Made by a program: the position numbers and the translations under genes
Origin: Seriola aureovittata
Lineage: Eukaryota > Chordata > Actinopteri > Carangiformes > Carangidae
Length of the DNA: 64,000 nucleotides
Assembly (NCBI RefSeq): GCF_021018895.1
Contig: NC_079387.1
Location: forward strand, 4,517,083-4,581,082
Direction of reading: 5' to 3'
Shown here: positions 47,923-61,158 of the stretch, one piece after another
Layout of the letters: every line of letters begins with the position of its first letter
Numbering within the stretch: position 1 is the stretch's first letter
The notes under the pieces: generated by a model
Databases searched by the model: none
What the model saw: only the letters and a program-made list of their open reading frames with translations
What the model was told of the DNA's origin: nothing

Positions 47923-48843
47923 TCAGAGGCAGACCCAGCCGCTGTGGTACCACTGCTGCCCGCACCCGCTACAGGTCACAAAAGTCATCGCATCCTCATC
48001 GGGGCCACCGCTCCTCACCCACGCAGGCAAGAACAGGGCCCCCCTGCACACCTGCGTCACCCTACAGTCCAATCCTCCGCACCTTTTGCAGCGAATCTTC
48101 TGCGTCTGCGTCCCCTCTATCCCTTGAGGAAGCTGCCTCTCGCTCACCCCCCGAGAGGAGTACTCCTCTCTGAGCTGGCGGAGGTCTGCGCTCGCCATCT
48201 CCTCTGCTGACATCCGGGCGAAGGCTTCAGGCGACAGGGAGCCGCTCAGGAGGCCCTGACGCAGGTGACCGTTTTTAGGATTCCTCACGTTGGCCACCTT
48301 GCTCCTCACACAGGTTTTGTATTTGACTTGATTGGATTTGTGGAGGTCATGGATCTGCCGCTCGATGTCGCCCGCCAGCTGTGCAGCCATGTCCTGGTCG
48401 GGAGGTTGAGGGCGGAGGGCAGCGAGGAGGAGCTGAACACATTTGGTTCTTACAGATGGGAAATCAGAGGATGCAGATGTGTTCTCTGCAGTAAGAGTCT
48501 GGAGGCCATCTTTTTCCATTGGGGGTGATGCTTCTTGCTTTGAACTTCCTCCATCCTCATCCTCATGTGATGAAGAGGCTGTGCATTTCACTCCTCGTGT
48601 ATCTCTGCTGTACTGTCTCTTCCACTTCGACAACAGGCTCTTGACCGTCTTCTTCACACTGTCATCAGAGCAGGTTCTCAGGACTCTATAAAGAACTTTG
48701 ACAACGTCCGTCGTTTCCAGCTGCTCTGCCGTGATCTCCGACTTATCAAGGTCACCGAGGAGGGTCAAGATGTTCCCATAGCTTCTGTCTGCAGCGAATT
48801 TCTCTATCTGCTGGGCACAGTGAACTATTTCTTTGGCATCCAT
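47923..48843 (-). CDS. tceanc: TFIIS N-terminal and central domain-containing protein (TFIIS-like)
   Basis: A single-exon 306-aa protein related to elongation factor TFIIS, which rescues backtracked RNA polymerase II by stimulating transcript cleavage. Seen: N-terminal helical LW-type domain (about 1-76: EIVHCAQQIEKF, TDVVKVLYRVLR, LLSKWKRQ), an acidic Ser-rich linker (about 85-127), a central domain (about 128-235: VRTKCVQLLLAAL, YKTCVRSKVANVRNPKN, MSAEEMASADLRQLREEYSS), and a C-terminal zinc ribbon with Cys252, Cys255, Cys291 and Cys294. Asp282-Glu283 sit nine residues before Cys291, as the catalytic DE does in TFIIS, but the ribbon carries about 11 extra residues. The start has a strong CCACCATGG context directly after an acceptor. 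The neighbour rab9a supports the tceanc assignment. The biochemical role of this family is poorly known. Confidence 0.92.
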   Translation of the reverse strand: MDAKEIVHCAQQIEKFAADRSYGNILTLLGDLDKSEITAEQLETTDVVKVLYRVLRTCSDDSVKKTVKSLLSKWKRQYSRDTRGVKCTASSSHEDEDGGSSKQEASPPMEKDGLQTLTAENTSASSDFPSVRTKCVQLLLAALRPQPPDQDMAAQLAGDIERQIHDLHKSNQVKYKTCVRSKVANVRNPKNGHLRQGLLSGSLSPEAFARMSAEEMASADLRQLREEYSSRGVSERQLPQGIEGTQTQKIRCKRCGGLDCRVTQVCRGALFLPAWVRSGGPDEDAMTFVTCSGCGQQWYHSGWVCL

Positions 48844-48848
48844 GGTGG

Positions 48849-49187
48849 CTACAGAGAGATCAAATAGTTAGCATCATTATTTAAAAAGATAAAGATACCT
48901 AACTTTTCAGAAAAAGTATCAATAAATACAAATATGTAACTTAATGTGCAGGATTTTGCCACTGACTGCAAAAGCGACGTGGTGTTTTCCTGATGCTCTA
49001 CTCAGCAGTATGCAACATGTTAAAACATTACTTTCTATGTGTTTGTGTTGGTTTACCTCATCTCTTTCATGGTTTACAGCTTCTTCACACAAGCAGCAAT
49101 CCTTAGAAAGCGTCTACACGGGAGCGGCCATGTTGAATGTGGCTTCAGAAGAAGCAAAATGACCTGAACTCCCCACTAGATGGAGCT
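48849..49187 (-). promoter_or_regulatory. tceanc: Probable tceanc 5' UTR exon, intron and promoter
   Basis: On the minus strand an intron of about 208 bp (49056-48849) has donor gtaaac and acceptor tctctctgtag, placed five bases before the ATG. The 5' exon would lie from 49057 to about 49135 and includes a YY1-like CAACATGGCCGC (about 49135-49124), which also opens a five-codon upstream frame. A CTCF-like CCACTAGATGGAGCT is at 49173-49187. All inferred from motifs. Confidence 0.45.
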
Positions 49188-49304
49188 ACAGCCTCACAGA
49201 ATCAGAAGCCATGGACGTGCTCACAGAGGGTTAGGGTTAGCTTTTCAGTCAGTTTCTAACAATGGAACTAAATGTACCTCTTTTCATTCACCTGACTGTT
49301 TGTC

Positions 49305-49440
49305 AGCAGGATTACACGCAAAGAGCTGAGCTGATATGCACCGAACTTGGTGGAGGGTTGGGTGAGAGACCAGGGAGGAACCCATTACATTTTGGGGCAG
49401 ATTCAGATCATTTACTATATTCTCTGAAGTCTGGTCTATG
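49305..49440. mobile_element. Interspersed repeat fragment upstream of tceanc
   Basis: GATTACACGCAAAGAGCTGA, CCGAACTTGGTGGAGGGTTG and AACCCATTACATTTTGGGGC resemble a repeat that I recall across vertebrate genomes. No coding potential. Confidence 0.45.
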
Positions 49441-50997
49441 TTGTAGGTTATTTAGATCTGGACAGACAGACTAATGTAAAAATGCCAAATGTGAGCATCA
49501 CTAAAGGGAGCATCATCTTGAATCCTATACTCATCCTCGTCCTACTTTGTGACGTGTTGAATCTGTTATTACGCCACAATAATAGGCAGGCCTTGCAGTT
49601 GTGCTGGGATTCTGTGAATTGTCTCAATTGCATTGCAGGATTATCTCTTTATGTAAGGATTTAGGCGTGTGCAGTAGGCCATTCAGGTTATTCCCTTTGT
49701 GACGACAGGTATTCAGAAACCTGGTTTAACTTCCTGTGTGAATGCATAGGAAGAGCTGAGGGTGTGACCCAGTATTCCACGGATTAAAGTAATCAATAAA
49801 GAGATCATTTTGAGTTTGTTCATGCATTCATCTGTGCGACTATGACCGTTCTTTACTTTTTTGTCTGGATAGTTGTGGTACTGATTTGCATGAGACGTAG
49901 AGGGGGATGTTTGGGGTCTGCGTGCACAAACTTGCAGCTCTCGCACACAAAACTGCCAAACAGCCGCTAGACAAGAATTCAAGAGTGGAAGGTTATCTCA
50001 CAAGCTGAGGCAGGCCTTTCAGCTGTTGTTGCAATTGCATGTTATGAAGGAAGAAGATGAATGAGTGCGTGGGGATAATTCGTGGTTGTGGAGCTGCGAC
50101 GAGAAATCTTTCCGTGCATTAAAACCACAACAGTGGACGGACTAGTTTGCAGGTGGTTGTTGTTGTGCTCTAAGAGCCAGTGAGATAGAAATCCTCCTTG
50201 AAGGTGAGAGGTTCTAATGTAATCATTTAACATTATTTGAATAGGAATATTCGATAGCAATGTAACGGAATATGGCAGCCAAAACTGAGTGCAATTTAGG
50301 GACTGTATGAAAATGTCCAGGCTAACGAGGGAGGCTATTGTAAAAGTGATAACTCATACATGGTGGTTTTGCCAATAGTTTTGCCAGAGTCCAGTTTGCA
50401 ATCTGTACAAATGTCCCTTTGGCCGGACTCCACTGACTGCGAATGGCTGCCCCATGTGGACTTAACACTGACATAGAGTTAGTTCTATATCAAAAATGAC
50501 CTTTTAATTCAGTGATGCACATTTAATAGCAGCACCATATTTCAAAGTGCGCTCCCAGCAAATTATATATGATATCATTCACGCACAGATACCTCCATAA
50601 CATAAATAGATGAGCAGGGTGCCATTATGTAACCGGCAGTATGACATCATCCTCTTAACCTCATATTAAAAAATGTTTCTTCCAAGATTCAGACGCAGCT
50701 GGGGCCAGTAGTGGTGGAGGCCCTGAGGGAAAACTGATACAGTCTCTTCATGTAATAGCTTCTGGCTCTCGAGTCTTCGAACAGCAGCTTTTAAAAAGTT
50801 AAAGCTTCCGGGAGGCTTTTAGCAGAGTTAATGTCTAACTATCAGGAGTTTTCTGTCAGCGATGTATAGCAATGTGCAACGAAAGAGTAAAGTTTCATGC
50901 AGGTGTGTGTTGTTTTCTGTTTGCCATTTAGGTTGGAGTTGTGCTGTGACCTTTCAGTCTCAGGAGGGTTTCTATACGTCAAACTGTGTGTTGCCTT

Positions 50998-51000
<3 letters not shown>

Positions 51001-51044
<44 letters not shown>

Positions 51045-51487
51045 TGGGATGGGTGGGGTCTGGCTGATCCTACAGTGAACATATGTAAGGGACAAAAAAA
51101 GAAAGAAAAACTTTTACCAGTCGACACACTGCAGCCCCCCCGAATTTTGTTCCTACAGGCCACACATGGCTGGAATTCCCGAAAACACTCACAAGGCTCC
51201 TTGGATCTTATCAAATCATTTCACTGCAGCCTGTCTACACTTGTGTGCTCCTTATCTGTGGGAATGGAATTTTACCAGCACGCCACAGCTGTGACGCACT
51301 GTCGCCAAGAGGTGGCGCTCTCTGCACTGTGCTGATTGCAATGGAGCTCTATGAGGAAGTGGAGTACTGCTGTATCACATCCTGCTTTTGTTGTCTCCGC
51401 CTCTTGTGCAGACCACGCCACACTTTGATGGCGTGTACGCATGAGCACACACACGCGCACGTGCACACACACACACACACACACACG

Positions 51488-51525
<38 letters not shown>

Positions 51526-51718
51526 CACTACCCCGCCCTGAGCTTGAGAAATCCTGAGGAGGAGGGAGGCTTTCTTGTTAAAGTGATCAGTTTCTTCATG
51601 GCCAGACATTCATGACAACATGGTAAGGCCCCCCCCCCCCCACACACACACATACACACACACACACACGCACAACCTGAAAACACCCCCAACACTCCAA
51701 GTGTGGGTTCTACTGCAT

Positions 51719-51763
<45 letters not shown>
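51001..51763. repeat. Cluster of (GT)n and (CA)n microsatellites
   Basis: (GT)n at about 51003-51041, an imperfect (CA)n with CGCA breaks at 51448-51528, CA stretches after a C run at about 51629-51670, and (GT)n at 51720-51763, all within 760 bp. Confidence 0.95.
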
Positions 51764-51764
<1 letters not shown>

Positions 51765-52604
51765 ACAGTACACCACACAACAGAATAAAAGGTATTCTAA
51801 AAAATGGCTAAATGGTGTTTTTAAGGAGAAGTATTCACATTCTTACCCTGTCATAGCATCATTCCACCTATTTAGGGACTGTACACAAATTATTCGGTGG
51901 GAGGGGTGAGAAAAAGAAGAGGCTGACAGTATGTATCTTCTTCTTTTTTTTTTTTACTGACTTGTCTGACTTTTTTGGTAAAGTAGAAAAGGTAAAACCC
52001 CAAATTCATATTTCAGCATTCCCTTGAAGGATGAATAAACTTAAGGAACATAAGAAAGAAGGAATTGAGAAATTACTTAAAAATGGTGGTTTCCAGTGTG
52101 CATGGTGGGTCATATAAAGGTGTGTTTTGTCATATCCTGTCTTTGTTATGTTTCCCATTACATTAAATCTAACCCCTAAATTTCCTGCTTAATGTTTTTC
52201 TGCATCAGAATAAGAAATAATTTTTTTTTTAATTTAAAATTAAATCATATAATTATGTTATAGTTTAGGCTTTGTAATGTTTGCTAAATTTTGAGAATCA
52301 AAAATTTAACTTCACATTACATACACGCATTAGTGGCTCATGTGAAAGTTATTATATACAAAAATAATAAAAATATAAAAATATACAAAGGTTTGAGGGA
52401 GATTATGCAATGTGAAATTCCCCAAGTAACTGTCATACAGTCCCTTACTGAATTTGTATTTAGTTGTTATCATCTATGATGCTGATGATGAGGACGGCAT
52501 GTTTTCTTTTTTTTAGGAGTTCACAATGGCTGCGAAAAAACAAACACACACACACGTGATGAAAATCAACCTCTATTTTGTATCTGTGCTTAATGCTCTT
52601 GACA

Positions 52605-52606
52605 GT

Positions 52607-52661
<55 letters not shown>
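52605..52661. repeat. (GT)n microsatellite
   Basis: GT run of about 57 bp preceded by TCTGTGTG. Confidence 0.95.
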
Positions 52662-52665
<4 letters not shown>

Positions 52666-53691
52666 TATGCATGAGACAGTCTGTGTGACGGGGGGGACGG
52701 ACATTTGCTTGGCTGCTCCCTACCCACCACACCCACCAACCCACTCACCATGACCTTGAGGGTGATCACAGATGACTGGAGTGGAGGCTGTTTTTTTTCC
52801 CCCCTCTGTGCTTTTCGTTTCTGCCACAGGGTCGATTCTGTTTTGACTGACACTCTGCAAGGTTTCTGTGTTTCTTCACTTTCTATTTTAAGGGGCTTGT
52901 ACGACAGACAAAGTGTCACAGTCTTAAGTTGCAGCTTGCAGGATATGAGATTCCACCCAAACATGCAACCACAAGAGGTAACAACTGTTCAGTGTTTTGT
53001 CTCTGCTCCGGCTGATCATAATATTATCCTTCCCTGATAACACTCTTGTAAAAGCCAGAGACAACAAGGAAGCACAATGATATCAGCATGTTGTTGATGG
53101 TGTGTTCATAGAAACAAACACAAGATACAGTAACACTTTTCTTTTGATTGCAGTGGGAAACGGTGCAGTTTACGTTGCATCTCGAATTTCTCAACACTTC
53201 TGGTGATGTGATGCAACACTTCTGTTGGCAGCAGTTTGTAAAGGAAAGTAGAAATCATCACATGTAGCTAAATAACTAGCTCTGTTTGACTTTTATACCA
53301 AAGCAGTGACCCGAAACATCAAAGAAATTATAAGTATTGATTTTAAAACTATTCTCACACATGACTTTGCACTCAAGGACCTATCCTCTGTGGTCATGAC
53401 CATATGTTCCCTCCGGTGCACAAACAATTATCCACATTGATTCATCACATTTTTTTTTCCCATGAAACCCCCACCGCTGTCCCACACACACACATGCTCT
53501 GCCTCATGGGAAATCCGCCACCAACAGACCCCGGGGTTCCAAATAACCACATCCTCCCCACGTCGCTCGCAGTTGTGCAGAATCTACCGGACCGACGTTT
53601 GTAATGTGATCACCGGAGGAGGGGTGAGGCTCAAAGTGTAAACTGTGCACAGGTGTGAGGGGGTGTTCACTGCCCTTTAGTTTGGGTTCAG

Positions 53692-53692
<1 letters not shown>

Positions 53693-53740
<48 letters not shown>
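53693..53740. repeat. (TG)24 microsatellite
   Basis: Uninterrupted TG run ending in GGGG. Confidence 0.95.
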
Positions 53741-53742
<2 letters not shown>

Positions 53743-55434
53743 GATGCTCAACTTCAAGTGGCACCAAATAAGCGTCTCAGTTCTTCCAAGTGGTCCGAAA
53801 TGACCCACATAATGCAAGGATTTATGGGTAAAAACAGATATGCTCACACCTGATAAGCAGCTGTTATGTTTGGAGAGCAAACACATGACTCATAGTCACC
53901 TGTTATTACTGGGATCAGATATCTTTCATGACATACAGTGTGATGTTGGCAACAACGACAAATTACCAGACTTTGGTTCCCGATAAACAAGTATGTGGTA
54001 ACTCGTGAGACTTTTGCACCGAATACAAAAACACAAATGTAGATAGAACCAGACTGCAAACTCAAAGCAAGACGACAAAACCTTTGAAGAACAGTGGCAA
54101 CCACAGGAAACTTAATTTGTCTTTTTATTTATTTTATTTTATTTTGCTTTGATTTGCCTTATTTTTTAAAAATCTGGTCCCGTCCACACATTTTACAATT
54201 TGCTCTAATTATTATTATCTATAAATCTTTGGCTTGATTTTAGTGGGTTTTTTAAAAACATTTTATAGTATTTATATTGCAACATTATCTATATTTTGTA
54301 TTGTCCTGTATGTGTTTTCCAAATGAGTAATGTGTATTTGTATGAAGGGCCAAAACTTAAACTACAAATGCTGCGCCATAGTTGTCCCCATAAAAATAAA
54401 CATTACATAAATAAAAAAAAGATGGAGAACAATTTCAACATAGTTTTCTTCAAAGAACGAATTCCCAAATTAAAACCTAAATATAAGCATCCTCAACTTT
54501 ATGTTTAACTTGACCGTCTCTATGTTTAAATCCTTTGCCTGAAACCGAGCCTCAGCTGTGGTGGATCAATCACAGCACTTCTACTGCGGTGGAATCCACA
54601 GCACAGCTGAATGTCCCGCTCATGCGAAGCCATACATAACTTCCTTTGTTTCTCTTACCACATACAGAGCTGCGACCACGCATGCAGCGCTGTACACACA
54701 GTTACACATCTACCTGTGTGACGGGGTTTAAACAGGTGTGATCCAGGTACGCCAAGATAAGAGCAGAGAATGCTTTTGTCTGGAAGGGTTGCGCCCTGCG
54801 TGTAGGTGACCACTGTAACAGAAGGCCTTTTGTGCAGTGTGACATGTTGTGCACCGCCTCCTCTCTCCCTCTCACAAAGCTGGATATGTATATTTTGAAA
54901 TTCAAGTTTAAAGTTTTAAATTCCTCTGAAACATTATTCCTACGATGCTTCTGTTACTGTTTAACATGAGAAAGTCCCTTCGCATGAGATAATGAATCGT
55001 CTAATTTGCATTTTGAAGCTGCGGTGAGAGAATTAAGACGAAGAACATAACTCTTCTTAGTACAATGGATCTATCAAAGTTATGTACAAAATATTTTTCT
55101 AAAACGGAAAGGACAGAGGCAGCATGTACTGTCCTTTTTACATTTTTAGCCTTCAGCCTCCCCCTTCTCTCCCTCTTCTCTTCCCCCCACCTCTCTGGTA
55201 ATTTCCGTTGGGTGATTGAGTCTGAATTCCAGATATCCCACAGTTAAGATTCATGGGCCTGCGGTGTGCATGGACAGGACACTTCGTAACCCCGTTCACC
55301 TTTCATTCTTCTCTTCTACCTTCTCCTATTCTTTTTTTTTTCCATCTTCTCTCTCTCTCTCTCTCCTTCATTTCCTGCTCTTCACCTTCCTCTCTTCTCT
55401 TTCTCCTCCTCCACGTCACTTCTCCTCTCAACAG

Positions 55435-55462
55435 CCCCCCCCCCCCCCCCCCCCCCCCCCCC
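55435..55462. repeat. (C)28 run
   Basis: 28 consecutive C at the end of a long pyrimidine-rich CT/TC stretch (55290-55434). Confidence 0.9.
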
Positions 55463-57111
55463 TGCAGATTTGCCAAACACACATTCCTCCCCTCCCCTCT
55501 CACATCCTCCATTTCTCCTACCGGCGTCCGTCCTCCACTTCAGCCTTGTGATGGATGCACAATTAGAAGCTCGGAGGATCAGAATCGCCGAGGGGCTGAC
55601 ATATTGTACGAAAGGAGGAACTGAAGACAGAAGGAAGTGTGAAAGAAACTGTGGGACGAGGTGTGTTTGGTGGACTGTGATTGGGCATGAGCCACAGGAA
55701 TGTATTCACACTCATTTACTGTTGCATGTGTTCATCTGCGCACGGAAAAAATGCTCCCACAAAGTCCCGCGTGGTCATGTGGCGAAGACATCAGCAGCCA
55801 AATGAGAGCAGCAAACACCTCACTCTTTTTAGTAATCAATAAAGGAATGCACAGTTAAGGTGTCAAATGGGTGCAATCACACCCACAGTTCTTTGCTCTG
55901 AGCAAAAAAAAAAGGTAAATTAGTTAAATCAAACCCAATTAAAGGAGCCAGTGGCTGCACTGCAGAGGCAAACACGCGCGGCGCAAACACACATCCAAAA
56001 ATCATCACTCGTCAAACACTGAACATCACACACATGTGGTGACTGGCTGTCTGAAAAGGTGGGGCTATCTCTCTGTTTTGCAAATAGTTCACCACGGAAC
56101 TGCTGGTCATGAGGAATCTGTGGTGTCACACAAAAACGCGTCAGACTGAGGTGGCGGTCACTGAACTCTCTCATCTGCAGCTAGAAACCCTATTCAGAAG
56201 GATGAAAGCTGCTCCTGCACTGATGAAACACACAGATACACACACTCTTAAGTGGGGACGTCTGAAGGCAACAGCGCGGGTCATGCTCTTTTCATTCCCC
56301 TTGGCTTTGAACTGGAGGCCTTGATCTGAGGTACACCACAACACTGCGTCTCGCTTCCTTTTCAACCAACATTTAACACTTGTTTCATTCCCAAAGGGGA
56401 ACTTTAGAGTTCAAAAAACATAACACACACACATTGTGCTGGTTCACAGCTTAGAGGAAGTAGCACTAAACAGAAGCAGTCACGTAGTCTTGTATAGAGA
56501 CTCGATAGCTTGTTTTACTTAAAACAAATGGGAACAGCTGCTGACAACGCTGAAAACGTTGACGCCACGTTAATTATTTGCCATGATATAACCCTCAAAA
56601 TAATGCATAATGCAATATTTTTTGTCAAATGTGCATAAAAAGATGCTCTTAATTTGACAGTGACTTTTTGCAGGTTTATCTTTGCACCAACATCTGTAAA
56701 AGCAACAACGCGTGGTTCATTTTCATAAAGACAACCAACCTCTTGTTACCAAACTTCCTTCTAAAGTGTCAAAGCAAAGATAAATTCAATGTATCACCTC
56801 TCTAACAGCCAGCAGTTACATCAGCTGTTGAGAGCTGGGTAAATGACCATTTTAGGCCATTTTTGTTTCTGCGACTGAACATACCCAGAGAGGTGCAGAG
56901 ACTGTTGGGTTAATTGTGTGTAGTCTGATACTAACAGTTGGTGAAACACAGCAGCTGTGGCCAGGGGTGGAAAAGGGGAAATGTTTTCTCCACGCGGTGC
57001 AAAGGTTCACAATCTCGCCCTGGCTGCCTCAATAGAGTTACATAACAGAGAACATGTGAAAGAAGAAGAAAAAAAACAAAAAGGTAGGAGACTGAAAAAG
57101 TGAGGGGAAAG

Positions 57112-57148
<37 letters not shown>

Positions 57149-60100
57149 GGGAGGAGGGAAAGAAACCAGATGATGTCATACGTTTCATAGTAAGAGAAGG
57201 GGATAAAGCCAGCAGAGCAAACACACAAACATCGCTCTTCTTTTCTTTTTTTTTTTTCCTTCTCTCATTCTTTCAGCCGGAGCAAAAATGCCAAGACGCT
57301 GAGCGACAGCTACAATGCGAGGCCTCGAATTACAGCACATGTGGCAAACTGGCCTTATTTGGCATCACAGGGAAGAAAAAAGGAAGGAAGGAGGCGGCGA
57401 GGGGCCAAAATTCCACATCAGGTTTTTATCAAACCAAGAGTGATGTGGAGTCAGCAGCGGCCTTTCAAGCTCGGTTTGTCTGCTACGAAAGCAGAATAAC
57501 AATATCCGGAGTCAGCCATCTTGAGGCCTGAAGTCTTTCCTTCAGGTAAACAAAGCTGCGTTTCTGGCCTCTGATGGCGTGATACTGAGCTGTAATCTTC
57601 TTTATAATTGTACAGCTTGGGAAGAAATTGATAAGAAAAAGTGGAGCAACGTCTTAAAGCTGCAAAAACATTGATCCAAACTCATCCGAGGAGCCCATGT
57701 AGAGGCGTCTTTGTCTGTCACTAACTCGGTGTGGCGACCCCAGAGCACAAACAGTTCATTTTGACACATAAAGACACATTCAGCCGCTCACATCTGACAA
57801 AACAACCAACAGGAAACAGAACAGACACCTCCTTGTCTGTTCTGCGCTCGCCGTTTTCAGAAATAGCCGCCCCCGCTGTTATCAGGCCTGGGTCACACTT
57901 CCTGTCTTTCTGCTGTGCTTGAATTTGCGCAAGGGATTCTGGGTAAGGACTGGAGGTACAGTGGGTCCTCCCCCCTGCCACCTATGGCAGCAGGAAGTTT
58001 GCGCTCCCACTTCCTCCTGGGCAAGAACAAATGCAGAAGTGGAGATGGTTCAGACAGGAGAAAGGTCGCTCTCAGTTCTCTTTCTGAGCCTCTTCATTCT
58101 CCTCCTCCCTCCTCCTCCTCCTTTTAATCAGCATTCACAAACAAACAGCTATCCCACACCGTTTTACATCCATTTTGATTGAAACAAACAAACATTCTGA
58201 ACATGTAAAGCACAAGAATCCACTTTGTCTGGTGCAGGGACATCGTCTACGACTGCATGTCACACATATAGCTACCGGGATGCATGATGAACGTCAGATA
58301 ATGATCGTGTGAAGCACGGCGCCCAGAGCGTCTGACAGTCTTTGTAACGTTCTGAAACCGATGACCTAACAAGCGTGTCCACTAGTTCTTTTTGAGCATC
58401 ACCTGACTTTAAGTTTTCATCCCTGTGTGTGACCTGATGTCTCTGTTTTTTCGGGGGAAACCACCCACCATGCATCGAGTACCAGGAAATGTTGTTCCCA
58501 GTTCCCAGTGGTACATTAATAGTCACAGGCTGCACTTTACTGGTAACTTTCGGAGTGTGTAATATCACACGTGCCTCAGTTTTACAGTAGTTACAAGGTG
58601 TTTGGTGGTGGTGGTGATGGTATTTGTCCCATGGATCTCTGACTATTGAGCCAGTTAAAACAACTGCAGCTCAATGGACTGGTTATTAAACCACCCTGTT
58701 AAACACAGCAGCATTGAAACTGCCCGGACAGTTAATGTGCACACGCATTGACAACAAATTGTTATATATGACAAGGTCACTAGATATATCTAGTCGTTAA
58801 GACATGATATTAATGAATAGCAAGGGTTTAAAGACAGAAATATATGGAAGCAATACAGTTACAGGATGGATAAAGAAAAGAAATCCCTCTTTTCCTCTTG
58901 AAAAATACTAGATTTGATTCGGCTGAATGACTTTTTCAGGCCCGAGTTAATGTCCTCGCCTTAATAAAGACACCATCCCTCCCACATTCCTGACACAATG
59001 GCTGCTCTCTGTACCAAAAACAGTGCTTCTTCAGCTCAGGGCCAAACAGCAGAGGAAAGAAAGAAAAAAAAACTCCCTCTTGATGTGGTAATGTATTGTC
59101 CTTGTAACGGGCAGGTTATCTGGCTGGTTTCAGTGTAACAGAGGAAGGGACGGCCCACATTCTTTAGAGCTGACCTCATGTTTGAAAACCATTATGCCTG
59201 CTCTAAAAAGCAAAAAGTAGGTATGTAGATGCAGAGGCCAGCAGAGAGTGACACACAAAGGATGAATGAAGCTCAGCAGAGTAGATTTTTGTGGCTTAAA
59301 ATGCATAAAATCTTAATGAGGGATCCTCCGTTCTTAAGAGGGTGAAGCAGATAGCAGGTCATTATTTATTTCTCACTCTCTTCCTCATTCTCTTCCCTGA
59401 AGTGTGCACTTCTGAGCCAGAAGTATCTGTCATCACAGCTTCGATTACCAGAGATAAGGAGTCAGATTGAGAAATTCCTGAAAATGAGAGTGTTTTTCAG
59501 TCGTGTCCAAATATGGTTTCATTGCTGGCACTTGGCAAGAAGCGAATAATGAGGTAAGAGCGACAGATTTGAGCTCATGTGTGTTCTCCTTTACGGACGC
59601 TCCAAAAGGCAAAAGCTTGCCTTGCTTTTTTGACGCCCATGCTGTGAAAACAAGAGAACAGACCCCTGACCCGAGGTGGAGTCTCAAAGCAGGGGCAGCG
59701 TTGGTAAGTCTGTGCTCGGTGCACCTGCTGTGCACAAACAGTGACAAAGATGCCCTCACACATTTCCCTCCAGTCCGGGAAAGCTCATACATATTCATTT
59801 TCTTCCTCTTACTTTACCTGCCACAGTCAATTCATCACCCAGCTATATGCACACACACACACACACGGACACGGACACACACACACACACACAGAATGAG
59901 CAACAAAGGCTGCTAATGAGCAGGAATGCCCACAGATCAGTGAAACAGCACGACAGCTGTCGCAACAGGGGGTCCTCTCATTGGTCGTCTGTTGTCCGCA
60001 GCTAACGGTGGCCCCCCCCACCCCCAAATCAGACAATGGCACGCCTGGCTTTTCCCGCCACGGGTGTGTTAATACTGTACAGCGAGGGACAGAAGGAATG

Positions 60101-61002
60101 GGCAGAAAGGAGCAGAGGGGTGGTGTGGCGTGTGATAGAGGGCTTTGAATTGGCTGGCTATCTGGAGGAGCAGCTTTACTGTTGGACAGACTGTTGGGGA
60201 GCATTATCAACTGAAGTGCATGAGGCTGGGGGGGAGGGGGGGGTGACAGTACACTTCCTATCTCAAGATAAAATGTTGCACATTGTAGTTTTGAAGGCCA
60301 CTTCCTGCTTTGGCGAAAGTTAGGATGTTTCCAAGAGTTAACTCGAAGCAAGCTGGATTTGACTGATGTCCCACTCCTGTAATGAACACGCTGCAAGAAA
60401 TCTCCATCTTATCAACTGGTTTGCATTTAAGTTGAGTCATATGGGCGCATAGAACTTTATTTTGAATTCTTGTTATTATCCCATCGCTTCAACAAACGCC
60501 AAGTACATTAAGCAGAAATGCAGGGAAATTAGTGTAAGCTTGATATAACTTCAGTTAAATTAGAGTACATGGCATTTAGAAGTAGGAAAATACACCACAT
60601 GATAACTTCTACTAATAGAAGTATAAACAAACATGCTGGAAAATTGGCTTCACATTCACTGTAGCCATAAAATTCTATTAACCAATTTTACAGCCATAAT
60701 CCCCCTACAGTGCAATAAATAGAAGTGTTACTTTCCACATTCACCATCACACTGCACATGCCCGCTGCCTTACAGCATTAACAAAACACAATCGTAATTC
60801 ATAATATCCCAACCATCCAGAGATTTATACGTCACTATTAATTCACATACAATGTGTGTGATGACATAAGTGGAACAGAAGCGGTTACAGTAATTCCCAT
60901 CTGCTGCAGCGGCCCGGTCTAATGTCTGAGGAATGCACAACAGGAGACGTTGGCTCGTGGAAGAGGAATGTTTGCAATTATAGCTGGTACGGGTGGAGTG
61001 GA

Positions 61003-61111
61003 TGTGTGTGTGTGTGTGTGTGTGTGTGAGAGTGTGTGTTTAAAAGGGCCGAAAGATTGAAAGACAAAAGGAGATGAAAATCTATCTTGAGGGAGAATGG
61101 CAAATAGTCTA

Positions 61112-61147
<36 letters not shown>

Positions 61148-61158
61148 TGTGTGTGCAC
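61003..61158. repeat. Two (TG)n arrays
   Basis: TG runs at about 61003-61038 and 61116-61158 separated by unique sequence; the second ends in CGCGTGTGTGTGCACGC. Confidence 0.9.

Noticed and set aside
47944..48691. Plus-strand frames over tceanc
   Set aside because: Antisense shadows of the tceanc coding exon, without motifs.
57100..57531. Frame with PEQKCQDAERQLQCEASN after a splice-acceptor-like ttctttcag
   Set aside because: The upstream part is a GAGA repeat, no partner exon or donor with matching phase was found, and no domain is recognised.
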